Shown here piece by piece: positions 40,046 through 50,019 of a stretch of 64,000 nt of DNA. Position numbers and translations under genes: made by a program. This DNA comes from Chalara sp. BL73. Its lineage: Eukaryota > Ascomycota > Leotiomycetes > Helotiales. The stretch covers positions 310,001 through 374,000 of the forward strand of contig CAKJVC010000128.1 of assembly GCA_918026815.1 (NCBI GenBank), written 5' to 3'. The stretch's first letter is position 1. Every line of letters begins with the position of its first letter. The notes beneath the pieces were generated by a model. That model made no database searches. It saw nothing but the letters and a program-made list of their open reading frames with translations, and was not told where the DNA came from.

Positions 40046-40261
40046 ATGGGTCGTAAAAAGGTCAAAACACTATCAGTACAGCAGACTCGCCACAAAATGA
40101 TTAGAAAACGAGCGAGAACTCTATTCCATAGAGCAGAGGAGCTGGCATTGAAAACGGGGATATTGACCGGCATATATACGATTGACGGAGCAAAGTGTAG
40201 GACCTTGAAAGTATCTTCGAAAGAGTCCTGGTCACCATCAATTGACGTGCTGATCGTATGA
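40046..40261 (+). CDS. Small MADS-box-like protein or fragment
   Basis: ATG-initiated frame of 71 residues. The stretch HKMIRKRARTLFHRAEELAL resembles the basic helix of MADS-box (SRF-type) domains (consensus RKRRxxLxKKAxELxxL), followed by a short beta-strand-like TGILTGIYTIDG and ESWSPS. It is far shorter than real MADS transcription factors. It could be a truncated copy, a small orphan gene, or chance. No neighbours suggest a role. Confidence 0.42.
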   Translation: MGRKKVKTLSVQQTRHKMIRKRARTLFHRAEELALKTGILTGIYTIDGAKCRTLKVSSKESWSPSIDVLIV

Positions 40262-41307
40262 TTTTCGGTTCCAGAACGGCAATTAAGTGGGCACTGATAA
40301 TCAAACAGAAGTATCCCGATGGAGAGCACAAGTACAGTCCGACCTGGATATTTCGGAACTCTCGATTCCATGCCCATACTCCGATATATAGAGGATTCCG
40401 ATGTAAAGAGGTATTATGTAAGCAACAATATATTGATACCTAGAAGCTGTCGGTAGCAAATACACCAAAATTGTCTGCATTTCGACAAATTCTCAGTCCT
40501 AGAAAATAAGCTCTAATATCAGCTTGCCTAGCACTTTTCCACTCAAATTCACTCTTTAGTACTTCTCTCTTGTAACAACTCAAAGCGAACAGGGATCTCG
40601 ATCCGTAGATCTCAGGGAGAAGGACTCAAAGGTGTGAACGACTGTCAATTGTTATAGATCTGGTTAGACCGAGCACCTGACGAAACCTCTGCTGTATGAA
40701 GTACTAGCTTGAGTCATACGTTTCATTTACAAATAGGAGTTGAAACATCAATTTAATTTCTTATAAGAATCTTAGTGGCGAGGCTCTCACAACAAGGGCA
40801 CTTCACGTTCTATAGCGACTGACTGTCGCTCTGCCAGCGCGCAGATAACGGAACGGCGAGTAAATAGAATAAGTTTTGCTATATGCAGCTGTATAGCTTT
40901 TGATTCGGGCTGATAGACTGTAGCTGTTCCTGCTTAAACGGCATCGACATGCACCCAAATACCCCCTGGGCACATCTTGCGGCGCATATTTTCCGGAGTT
41001 GTAACAATCGCACCGAAATTGTCAACTGTACATGATGAGGTCGGCATTTCTCAACTGTGGCGTGGCCGATCAGGGTAGGCTAGCTGGAAGAGGCGCGGAA
41101 TTATATACTGGTGGAAGGTTGCTGGAGCGGTTGGAAGGAAGAGGGAAGAAGTGATCTATAGGCGACTGGATGTTCTTCTACCCCGTGCAAACTTTGCCTG
41201 CTGCAAGGGCCATAGTTTCCATAGACAGGCTTAGCGTCTAGTCGTTGACTACACAGAAGAGATACACGAACGGAGTGTACATTTATTATCCGTCTACACT
41301 TCGCCTC
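40262..41307. other. Intergenic region, no gene seen
   Basis: About 1 kb with only short unsupported frames. Confidence 0.5.
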
Positions 41308-43119
41308 CTAAGCGAGCCAGATGGTCCTTCTCGCGCAACCGTTTCCTTTCCAGGAGTCAATTTCAAATACGCCGACACAAACTCGCTCACAGATTCCCCC
41401 GTTATCTTCCACCAGCAGCACATTATACTTCGTGAAGTCTGACGAGCGTTGATTCTCGCTAAGATGACTTTCCGCGTCCGCTCACGGTGATGTCTCTGAA
41501 GCATATCGTTTTGATATGGCAAGGAGCGCATACCGTGCTGGACGGTTCCAGCAGTCAGCCGAGGCATCAATGCCTAGCAAGTATCCGGCGATTTTGCCAT
41601 CTCGAATCATTTGCACCGATTTTACGCGATTCTTTCCGGATCCTGCATGCCATCCAACCTTTCGTTTTTGTGGCGCATATGGTATAAACCAAGTAAGGCT
41701 GATGGCTAACGTCGAGAAGTGGAGGAGCACATTCTGCAATCTATACTTCGAAAGCGATTCAAACCGCGATAGTGTTTTATACAACTATGTTGTAGTACCC
41801 CTTTCTTCGATTCCAATGACATGTCTACGAACAGAAGGAGAAAAGCATGCATTGTTGTCTGCTTCCGCAGCTGATCGGTCCGCTGCTATGCACATATAAT
41901 CGCCTAACATTGGATACGCGTTGCAGAGCTCCTACGGACAAACCATGTCGTACGTGATCTCGCCCAGCCATCCAGTCCAGGACCAAGATGGGAATCGTGG
42001 CGCTTCTTGTAAAGGCTGTAGGCGCCTCACGGTCCCGTCTAGAGGCACCCAGAGAAGTGCAAAATCCATAAGCTGCTCCGGGAGACCTTGGACTATATTC
42101 CAGCCAAGGCGCTTCTCCATCACGGCTACAACACCGGAGAACGCATCTAGGATATCGTCGGGATAAGTGAGATGTCTCGTGGTATACTGCTCAACAATCT
42201 CGAGATAGAATCGGAATGCTACATCCCAGTCTGATTCTTGAATACTTTGTTCTTATTCAGGTAGCCGCATTGCTAAAGTGAGAGTCTTGTCACTTGGTGT
42301 CATTGTAAAAAGTAATTCATTCCGTTCCTCAAACTCACACTATAAACTGCTACCGCATTGAAAGTATACTTGAAGGTCCCCAAGTATAAGGCATCGGCTT
42401 GACAAGTGTACTTCTTGATAAGCCCAGCTACGAGTACCGTGGACACATTTACTGATACTCTTTCGTACTATGTCAGGTCGCAGAAGCTTGTTGAACTGCG
42501 AGGACGTTCCGCGCTTGGATTCCAAGGGGAAACGTTTCCGCCTTACACCTGGAAGAGGATAGTTGCCGTGCCTGGAACTAGTTCCTATTAATGTAAGCAT
42601 GGCCCGAGTGTATATTGTGCCTATCTGTGCAATCTGATCGTGCTTTGAGTCCTTGTCATCCTGGACAATGCACAGCGCATCAATCCAGAGATAACGCTCT
42701 CTGATGGCAACAGTTGCTACCATGGCGTTTTGTATGACAAAGAGAAGTGATTTCCACATTTTGCTAAGTGCTTCTTTGGCTTTCATTCGAGCAAGGTTCG
42801 CTTTAGTGGTTTGAACTTGCTGTACATTTCCCCAGACATAGCTGAGCGCAACATACCGCACATCGGTGTTGCCTGCGATCAGACATTTGGCCTCTAGATC
42901 GATTAGAAGAATATTGACGGTCTGGGGGTTTTCCAGCTTGGTATCCTATCGACCGCAGTCATTTCCATGCTCTTGTTTGCAATATTGGATCCACCTAGTT
43001 ACGAGCTCAAAATCGATAAAGTCAGGCCCTGTTGCTGAGAACTGCTCATCTCTCAGCTTTACTTCCTCCTGCACAGGGTCGACATCTGCTTTCTTTTTGA
43101 AAAAGTTGGAAAAAGGCAT
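41308..43119 (-). pseudogene. HET-domain protein pseudogene, six in-frame nonsense codons
   Basis: From ATG 43117-43119 (MPFSNFFKKK) one frame runs 604 codons without a frameshift. The HET domain (PF06985) is clear: RYVALSYVWG, RYLWIDALCIVQDDKDSKHD, GTIYTRAMLTLIG, SWAYQEVHLSSR. Downstream typical C-terminal blocks follow (YPDDILDAFSGVVAVMEKRL, FPSWSWTGWLGEI, ALLAISKRYASE, YNVLLVEDNGGICERVCVGV). Premature stops are at 42946 and 42340 (TAG), 42253 (TAA), 41932 and 41785 (TAG) and 41482 (TGA). HET proteins trigger heterokaryon-incompatibility cell death. The all-point-mutation pattern fits RIP or relaxed decay. Confidence 0.88.
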
Positions 43120-43279
43120 TTCACTCAACTCAAGACTGATTTAATATTTTAATATAGGTTGGTTGAAGATCTTATCTATAACGGCGGTGGGGTGTGCCTT
43201 TTGGGTCTATCCTTACCCCTCTTTTTGTGTATATTAGGCAACCTTACCCCCTTAGCCACACAATAACTAGCCACTGTAC

Positions 43280-43731
43280 CCCCTTGACAGCTCTGATCCA
43301 GGGTAGCGAGACCTGGCGTCTTGAGCTTACTCCCCTAGGAGTTCGCACGATAACTATGATGACTGGCGGAATAACGACAAACTTCTTCGCCAACCAGCGC
43401 AGCTTGAATATATCAGAAACGTCGGTTTATCATGGAATCAAGTCCATTATTGAGGACAACCCTAACTAGAACCCTTACGGTATGGACCTAAAGGAGTTTG
43501 CCACCCAACTGATTCGGGACGTGGAGCGTGGAGCAACCGGCAAGATCTGGCTGGGAGGAGGCGTCTCGATTGTTCGCACCGCACTTTGGCTCTTCCCATC
43601 AGGAATAGTTGTGAGTACTCATCCTTGTGATTTGAAATGCTCGGCCTGCTGATCAAACAATCAAGGACGCGATAGTGGAAAGACAGAAACCCTTCTCCAA
43701 GGCACTGGCCAGGGCACATAAAACGGACTGA
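43280..43731 (+). pseudogene. Short-chain dehydrogenase relic, 3' part only
   Basis: The frame starting about 43290 reads SETWRLELTPLGVRTITMMT, then KEFATQLIRDVERGATGKIW and TALWLFPSGIV. This is the C-terminal third of AYR1-like (1-acyl-DHAP reductase-type) SDR proteins. A TAG interrupts it at about 43467 (NPN-stop-NPYGMD, where Trp is likely). A GTGAGT...CAAG intron (43611-43665) then leads to the terminal exon ending ALARAHKTD at 43731. The cofactor-binding and catalytic portions are missing, so it is a truncated non-functional copy. Confidence 0.75.
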
Positions 43732-44730
43732 GATTTTGACGATTTAGACCGCAGAATATTTCTCAATCCGCGGCCAACACGGAAAGTGCACATCTCGATT
43801 CCCATTCATTGAAGTCAGATCAATGCTTCAGTTTGTTGCTCAGTACTCGTAGTTCTTAAAATGCCCGTATATCTACATCACGGAAGGAGTATTTCCCAAA
43901 TTTAATTAGATCATAGTTATAATGCTTCAGGAGCTATCGAGGCATTAATAGAGAGAGTCTACGTTTGTAAACATCACTTGAACGGTTCTCAACAGTTTTC
44001 GTGGCTTAGTCGAGTAATCAGGCTTTCTTCATGTGATCTTGCCAAACGTTAATCATGCTCCTCACGAGGTACGCATTCATATCTTTGACACCAGCCTAAT
44101 CAAATCAGACAGTACGAAGTCGAAGACACTGACAATGGTTCTTAATAAATTTCACATTTCGTGTTCGTAGCATAGCTTGGAAGTTGTTCCGTACACATGG
44201 ACTCTAGTACTAGATGAGGGTTCGGATGAGCAGCCGTGATGGCGTTGCACGGAAGGAACCAATGCTGTGAATTGGACCCGGGGTGTCTAAGCAATAGTTG
44301 CTCTTGTTCTTGGGGGGTCGCTATCTGAGTAGCTACATGCCGTTGGAACTAATCCAACCTGAGACCGTCGTATGCTTTCCCTATCTGCCCCCGAATTTCC
44401 ATGATGACCAAGAAGGACATTACGCCGATGCATGTATCCCAGTCCCGCTCCACCTCTATCCTCGGTCCATGTTTAGTCATCTCGTCTTACCCAGTCATAA
44501 CTTCAAGTCTCAATTTATTGCTGACGATGACACTCAAGCGAGAGTGGTAAATAGGGCAAAATATGAAGCGGAGTTTGTGGGGCCTAAACGGACACCGAGC
44601 GCACCACGAGCGGACATGAAGCAGCTTGGGCAATAGCGGCTCACTCTATTATATATGAACGGAGCGGTAGCCATTTTCACTTTAAAAAAACATCGAGCAA
44701 ATTTATTGCCCTCTCATCAGTACTCGAAAC
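43732..44730. other. Intergenic region, no certain gene
   Basis: An open frame at 44298-44636 lacks an ATG and recognisable motifs. The last 100 bases are the likely promoter of the glycosyltransferase (TATATATGAACGG near 44650). Confidence 0.45.
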
Positions 44731-46178
44731 ATGGCTGCACCGCAGATCTTAAGTAACCAACAGGATCCTCTGATTCTGGTGGTAGCGACCGATGCAACAG
44801 GCCACTGCATGCCCTTGGGTCAGATAGCACAACATCTCACGCAACGGGGCTACAGTTTGTACTTTCTCACAGGAGAGAACCACAAAGATGCCATGGAGAA
44901 GGCTGGTTTAGATACATCCAGACTGGAGTCGACACCAACTTGTTCCCCGATCCTGGCTGGTACCAACCATATGAGTGGACCCCGGGCACACTTGCGGTGC
45001 ATCAATTCAAATTCATTGTTGATCTGTGGAGTTTGAGGACTAGCGCCTGGATGGAGTCTATCAAATCAGCCTTGGAGCAGCTTCGTCGCGAATACCTAGG
45101 CCGCGAAGTCGTCATGGTCGTGGATACGTATGTTGCTGGGATCGTGCCCTTGAAACTAGGTGCAGGCCTGCCGGATGGATTCACGGAGCTCCCAAAGATA
45201 TTAGGCATAAATGTGATCCCTCCATTGTGGTCGAGCGTTGACCACGGCAGTTTGATCGGCATGCCAATCCCTTTTGAACGAAGTCCTGCAAACCAGGCCC
45301 GGAACGTCTTTCTGGCTCAGGTAATCTACGATACGGTTCTCAAGGAGCAGAATGACCGCTTCAATATGTACCTCAGAGCTTGTGGCGCAACTCAGCCATT
45401 CGAGTCCCTCTTTGGCGAGCATTGGAAACACATCAAGCACATTTGCTGGGAATCGAGCTTTGCCTGCTGCGACACAGTGCTCCAGATGTGCATCCCTAGT
45501 CTAGAATATCCCGTCTCTGACTGGCCAGCAACCTTCAGATTCGGCGGGACGCTGCCCCCGAAGCAGAGCCTGCATCGCGATTTTGCGTTGCCAGACTGGT
45601 TTGAGCAGATACGCGCCAACAGCGCCAACTCCGAGGTACCTCCACCCAGCCGCAAGAAGATCGTCGTTGTTGCTCAGGGGACTTTTGCGACCGAATACAT
45701 GGACGTGGTAATCCCGACCATTAAAGGGCTTGCAGGGAAGGAAAACCTACTCTTGGTCGCCATTCTCTGTATCAAGGGGGCTACTTTGGAAAAATCAGTC
45801 GCCATACCCAGCAATGCCATCGTGGTCGATTATTTCCCATATGACTTGGTTCTGGAGCATGCTGATGTATTCGTATCTAACGGTAGCTATGGTGTCTTCT
45901 CGCACTGCGTTGCCAATGGTGTGCCAATGGTGCTTGCTGGGGACAGCGAAGACAAGCCGGATATGGGGATGCGTGGGGAATATGCTGGGTTTGCCATAAA
46001 CCTGGCAGTTGGGCGCCCGGATCCTAAGTTGGTTTCTGACGCGGTCGATCGCATCCTGGGGGACAACAAGTACAAGGCGCGGGCTTTGGAACTCAAGGCG
46101 GAGGCAGAAGACTTTAGGTGCCTCGATGTGGTAGAGAGGGAGCTGAGAGCACTATTCCCATCAAACACTACAGATTAA
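44731..46178 (+). pseudogene. UDP-glycosyltransferase (GT1, MGT-like) with a frameshift
   Basis: ATG 44731 begins MAAPQILSNQQDPLILVV, then DATGHCMPLGQIAQHLTQRG and LTGENHKDAMEKAGLD, a normal GT-B N-terminus. The matching frame then shifts between about 44910 and 44930: VDTNLFPDPGWY continues in another frame to 46178. There is no GT-AG intron that could explain it. The C-terminal half has KIVVVAQGTFATEY and VSNGSYGVFSHCVANGVPMV, the nucleotide-sugar domain of GT1 enzymes. Without the shift the product would be about 480 residues, the family norm. It is either a sequencing error or a very recent pseudogene, since the rest is clean. Acceptor unknown. Confidence 0.82.
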
Positions 46179-46432
46179 AGCGACAGTGTGGTGTTAAGAC
46201 AGCCGAATCTGATTGGAAAGTACTGACGTTTCAAAATGCGTCAATAGTGCCATGGAATTGGTCTTTTCCGGTTCACTTGACTTCATGGTGACCCTGACAG
46301 GACTTAGCTCAGCCATATTAAAGATTGGGCTATAGATATAGCTATAAACGTGTTGCAATTTTAAGTGCATTTATTTCTGGACATTATCCTCACTTAATAA
46401 ATATAAGATCGAAGGCATGACTGGTGGGTTAA

Positions 46433-46456
46433 TTTTTTTTTTAGGGGGGGGGGGGG
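46433..46456 (+). repeat. T10-A-G13 homopolymer junction
   Basis: Ten T, one A and thirteen G in a row, 255 bp downstream of the glycosyltransferase stop. Such a G-run is unusual in this genome and prone to length error in sequencing. Confidence 0.8.
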
Positions 46457-46596
46457 ATTCCTTAGTCATTTAGCTGCCTGAGGCGCCATGTTGACGTAAC
46501 TATTTATAGACTACTGTGTCAGCGGAAAATCGAATCGAGGTACTGGGCTTCCTAGGATGTTTCAGCATATAAGTCCTCCCGGTAGTTGCTTTTATA

Positions 46597-47660
46597 TCAC
46601 ATGATAGGGCCCCTATAACCTGCATGTTTTGAGGAATTACCCATGACTGTGTCCGATGTCCTAACTCTATCCTGAACTGACGCCCAGGACCACGACGGGG
46701 CGGTATACTGAGTCAGTTCCCGGGCAGAGTATGATTGTATCAACTCCTGCCAGAGTTCCAATGGCCGTTGTTCAACGTCATGAGACCTGCGTGCCAGGCA
46801 TAAGGACGGACTGTTCCGTACCTCATATCCGCGTTCGGATAAAGCTTGGGACTTACACTCGCATATGAGCTCAGATGGCGCAAAGTTCAGCACCCGAGTA
46901 GAGAAAGCAGATTCTTGCCATATCCAGCCCTACAAGGTTACCGTTGTTAGTTACTTGATTCGAGCATTAAGAGTATTTGCAGAACACACCCTTTCTGCCA
47001 AATGTCCTTCGGCTCCCCAGCACCGAACGTGCAAAAACGAATCTTCATCTTCTCCAAACTGGAAACTGGCTGGTTCATAACATTCATCCCGAGGTTTTAA
47101 GAAGGACTCCCTAGTATCCGCAGAAGACGACGCAGAGATGGAGAAGTATGCGTTTGCGTAGTAGGCACCCATCTTCGGCAACTCCTCTTCCTTATCATCA
47201 TCGTCGTCCTGAATCAGACCAGCGTGTCCATCCACAGGTATCGGAGGCCCAGAGTTCGAGTCACTTTAATCGCATCAAGTAATACTCCAGGCATACTCTC
47301 CTTACCGATACCCGTTGAATAATGACAATTTTTGGAGGCTTTCGTCGTCTTAAGCATCGGAACATTTTTGTCGCACCAGCGATGGCTCACAGTCGCGTAT
47401 CTCTGGTCGCCTCCACCCAAGCTGTCGGAATTAACGAGTTTAACCATATATCTATCTCTGGGACCAAGATCCAGCAGACGTTTTGGAAGGGGACGCTGAT
47501 TATCTTGGGTGCATTGGGGATGGTTGTTGACGCAGTTATTGATTTGGTCCTTAAAGAACTGGAAGCTGTGGTCCAATTCTTGTTCAGTATCTTCAAGGGC
47601 AAAGGTTGGGCCAATGTGATACCACCTCGTCTATTTGTATGTCACGTAAGCATAGTACAC
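46597..47660 (-). pseudogene. HET-domain protein relic with frameshift and deletion
   Basis: The minus strand encodes HET pieces in order: QRYATVSHRWCDKNVPML, GLRYLWMDTL, then in another frame LIQDDDDDKEEELPKMGAYY and ANAYFSISASSSADTRESF, then GWIWQESAFSTRVLNFAPSE and SWSWASVQDRV. A one-base loss near 47222 breaks the frame between LWMDTL and LIQDD. A remnant of only ~25 bp (about 46930-46955) remains where an intron would be expected. About 100 residues are missing between ELTQ and TAPSWSW compared with usual HET C-termini. No ATG is found upstream before a TAG. Non-functional. Confidence 0.8.
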
Positions 47661-48050
47661 AGATAGGAGGAGAGTGCATAATTACCCGCAGGGCTGTACA
47701 GCAGTATAGGCATATATGATACTTCCTTCGAGCCTATCCCTTCTCTGAAATGGATTTCTACTGGTTTACCCGATTCGATAAGTACAGAAGCGGACAGGAG
47801 ACTGAATGAAATCCCTCCATACTATATTACGGTTCATTTTTGGATTCTAGCAATAGGCATGGATTACAAAAAATATTTCCACACTCCACAAAAATTCCTT
47901 GCGATGCCACCTAAGTGGTGCAGAAAGTAAAATAAGCAACAGGGAGAATATGGTAATAACATTTAATAGTTCTTAATAACAAGCTCTATTGCATAGTTCA
48001 GTAGGAGGTATGAAAAATAAATTAGCAAAATCAATCTGGGTCTGCTTCGA
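47661..48050. other. Intergenic region, nothing recognised
   Basis: About 390 bp of AT-leaning sequence; no feature. Confidence 0.45.
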
Positions 48051-48679
48051 CTACTCATCATCTTCCTCGTCCGTTGTATCCTCGCCCCTTTCTTCATCTT
48101 CTCCTTCTAGATCGTTCTCCTCATCTTCCTCCACCCTTTCTATAAGGTCAGACGAGGAAACGCGGACTAATTCCCAGTGTTCGCCATGTCCACCATAGGG
48201 GATCGTGCAATATACATTTATACCATTATCACTTTGCAAAGTTCCTGAGCTACAAGAGAGCGTAACAAACGTCCTATCCAATGGCTGAGGTTAGTATATA
48301 GTCGATTTACTGAAACTTCTTATGGAAGAGAGACCTACCTATTTCCTGATTGCCCTACGGTATTTATGTACCAAACTTGGTAATCGCTGTTAAATGCATC
48401 ATCACTCAGCTTCCCACGGGTAAAAACGCCGCCACCCAAGCTAGAAGACAAATACAGCTCCGGATCAGGACCCATCGAAGCATCCGCTATTACTTTAAAA
48501 GCAACAGTGGTATTGTTGTCTAGCGTCCAAATTTTCCAGGCGTCACTTGGCTCTCGTCTGTTTTCTGAGTCGCCAATTTCAACGGGGTCCTCCATTTGAC
48601 TTCCAGGGCGCAGAACCATTCCGGTCTTCCGATTGAGGATAATATAGTCTGAACCATCGGTAATGCGAAAACCAGTCAT
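48051..48679 (-). CDS. Small beta-trefoil lectin-like protein with acidic tail
   Basis: Exons 48679-48339 and 48273-48051 (65-bp GTAGGT...TAG intron) give 187 residues. It starts MTGFRITDGSDYIILNRKTG; repeats of the type YIILNRKTGMVL...WKIWTL...YLSSSLGG...YQVWYI resemble ricin-B-like trefoil units, and TFVTLSCSSGTL and HWELVRV fit a third lobe. After residue ~155 an acidic low-complexity tail follows (EEDEENDLEGEDEERGED). No signal peptide, so cytosolic. Fungal cytosolic trefoil proteins are often lectins or protease inhibitors with a defensive role; which one applies here is not known. It sits between HET genes. Confidence 0.65.
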
Positions 48680-50019
48680 TGTGTGAGCTTAGAGGTTTTA
48701 ATATTTGTGCTTTTATTTTGAACAAAATGCTGATGAGATGAGTCGGATAACTAAGTTTTGCCTAGCAAGCTCGGCTTATATATATTTAGCGGCACAGACA
48801 TATCCAGCATCGCTAGTTAGCTGAAACTGAACAAGACCGACTGCAGTGAGCCCCTCAAAATATGCCTTGGGCTTAAGCACTGTGTAATGTTGCGAGGAAG
48901 AGAATTCAGCCGTAGTTACTTTAGTACTATTGGATGAAGCTTTCTCCATTCAGATGCGTATAAGTAAAAGCAGCATTTTGGTTCGCGACCAAAGTTCTTT
49001 GTAAATGCTTCAACTTACAGTCTGAGACAGATGGCATACACAGCCTGAAGCTCGGCAGAGATTGAGCTGTTAACTTCCAATTTATTGAAGCCACGTTGCA
49101 GTTGCGGGCTGGCCCGTATATACATTCCGTAATTGATTGCATTTTGGCTCACAATTCATTAAGACTTGAGCAGATTTTCGTTTAACTTTCAAAACGCATG
49201 CTTAAACGAAATTAATGTGCAGGTTCCTAAAACAAAATGGAGGAAATGGAAAATGCTGGTATGAGACATTTTAGGCGCCTTCTAGCCTCCAAGTGACAGC
49301 GAGAACAGGGCTGACTAGCGGGAAGAGTATTGCGGACGCCACTACATGCTTCGCTGTTATTTTTTTGTGTCGCGCAATTTTTATCTGGCCCCTATTAACC
49401 TTCTTTCTTGCTCTTATTGGCGCAAGCAAGTGATAGCTTTCAACGGAGAGCATCTGATTGGCGCTGGGAGGTTACGAAACATTTCAGCTCATCACCGAGT
49501 ATAAAGAGATGCGCCACGATAATGCATTTTCCTCTTTCAAACTCTCTTGCAGGAAAGGCATATTTTCTCGTATTACTTGCCAACACATAGTTTGTCGTTT
49601 AGGTGGTGCTCCAGTAAAAATGTGGTCACACAGCAGCTGAGCATATAGAATCATAATCCAGTCTACAATTTTAGGGGTCAAGGTGCAGTTTGCTTGTTTA
49701 GTAGCATGATTTTCTACAGTAAGTCAGTGCCACTCAAGTCACCAACTGCAGGGGTATCACGGCTGCCTCAACTAGAATAACAATAGAGAGTTCATTGGAG
49801 CCAAACTTTCTTGTCTATTTGAGAATAGTTTTCCAACCATGCGACGTGAAATCGGAAGCAGTCTAGCGGATTGGTACTATAATGTGAAAGCATAAAAATA
49901 CAGCCTCGTAGTCTCCTTCCTTATTGCACTTTGCCAGTTTGTAAGAGATTTATTAGTATTTCAAAAAAAAAATCCAAAAAAAAAAAATCACCACTTGGGA
50001 CTCATTTAAGCAATATTTA
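48680..50019. other. Intergenic region, no gene recognised
   Basis: About 1.3 kb. Opposed short frames at 49271-49681 have no motif. Two A-runs (49964-49990) lie just upstream of the HET gene start. Confidence 0.45.

Noticed and set aside
44298..44636. 112-codon open frame upstream of the glycosyltransferase
   Set aside because: Begins at a non-ATG codon, no recognisable family; could be an unknown exon but unsupported.
46433..46456. G-quadruplex regulatory element
   Set aside because: A single G-run without separated tracts; more likely slippage or assembly uncertainty.
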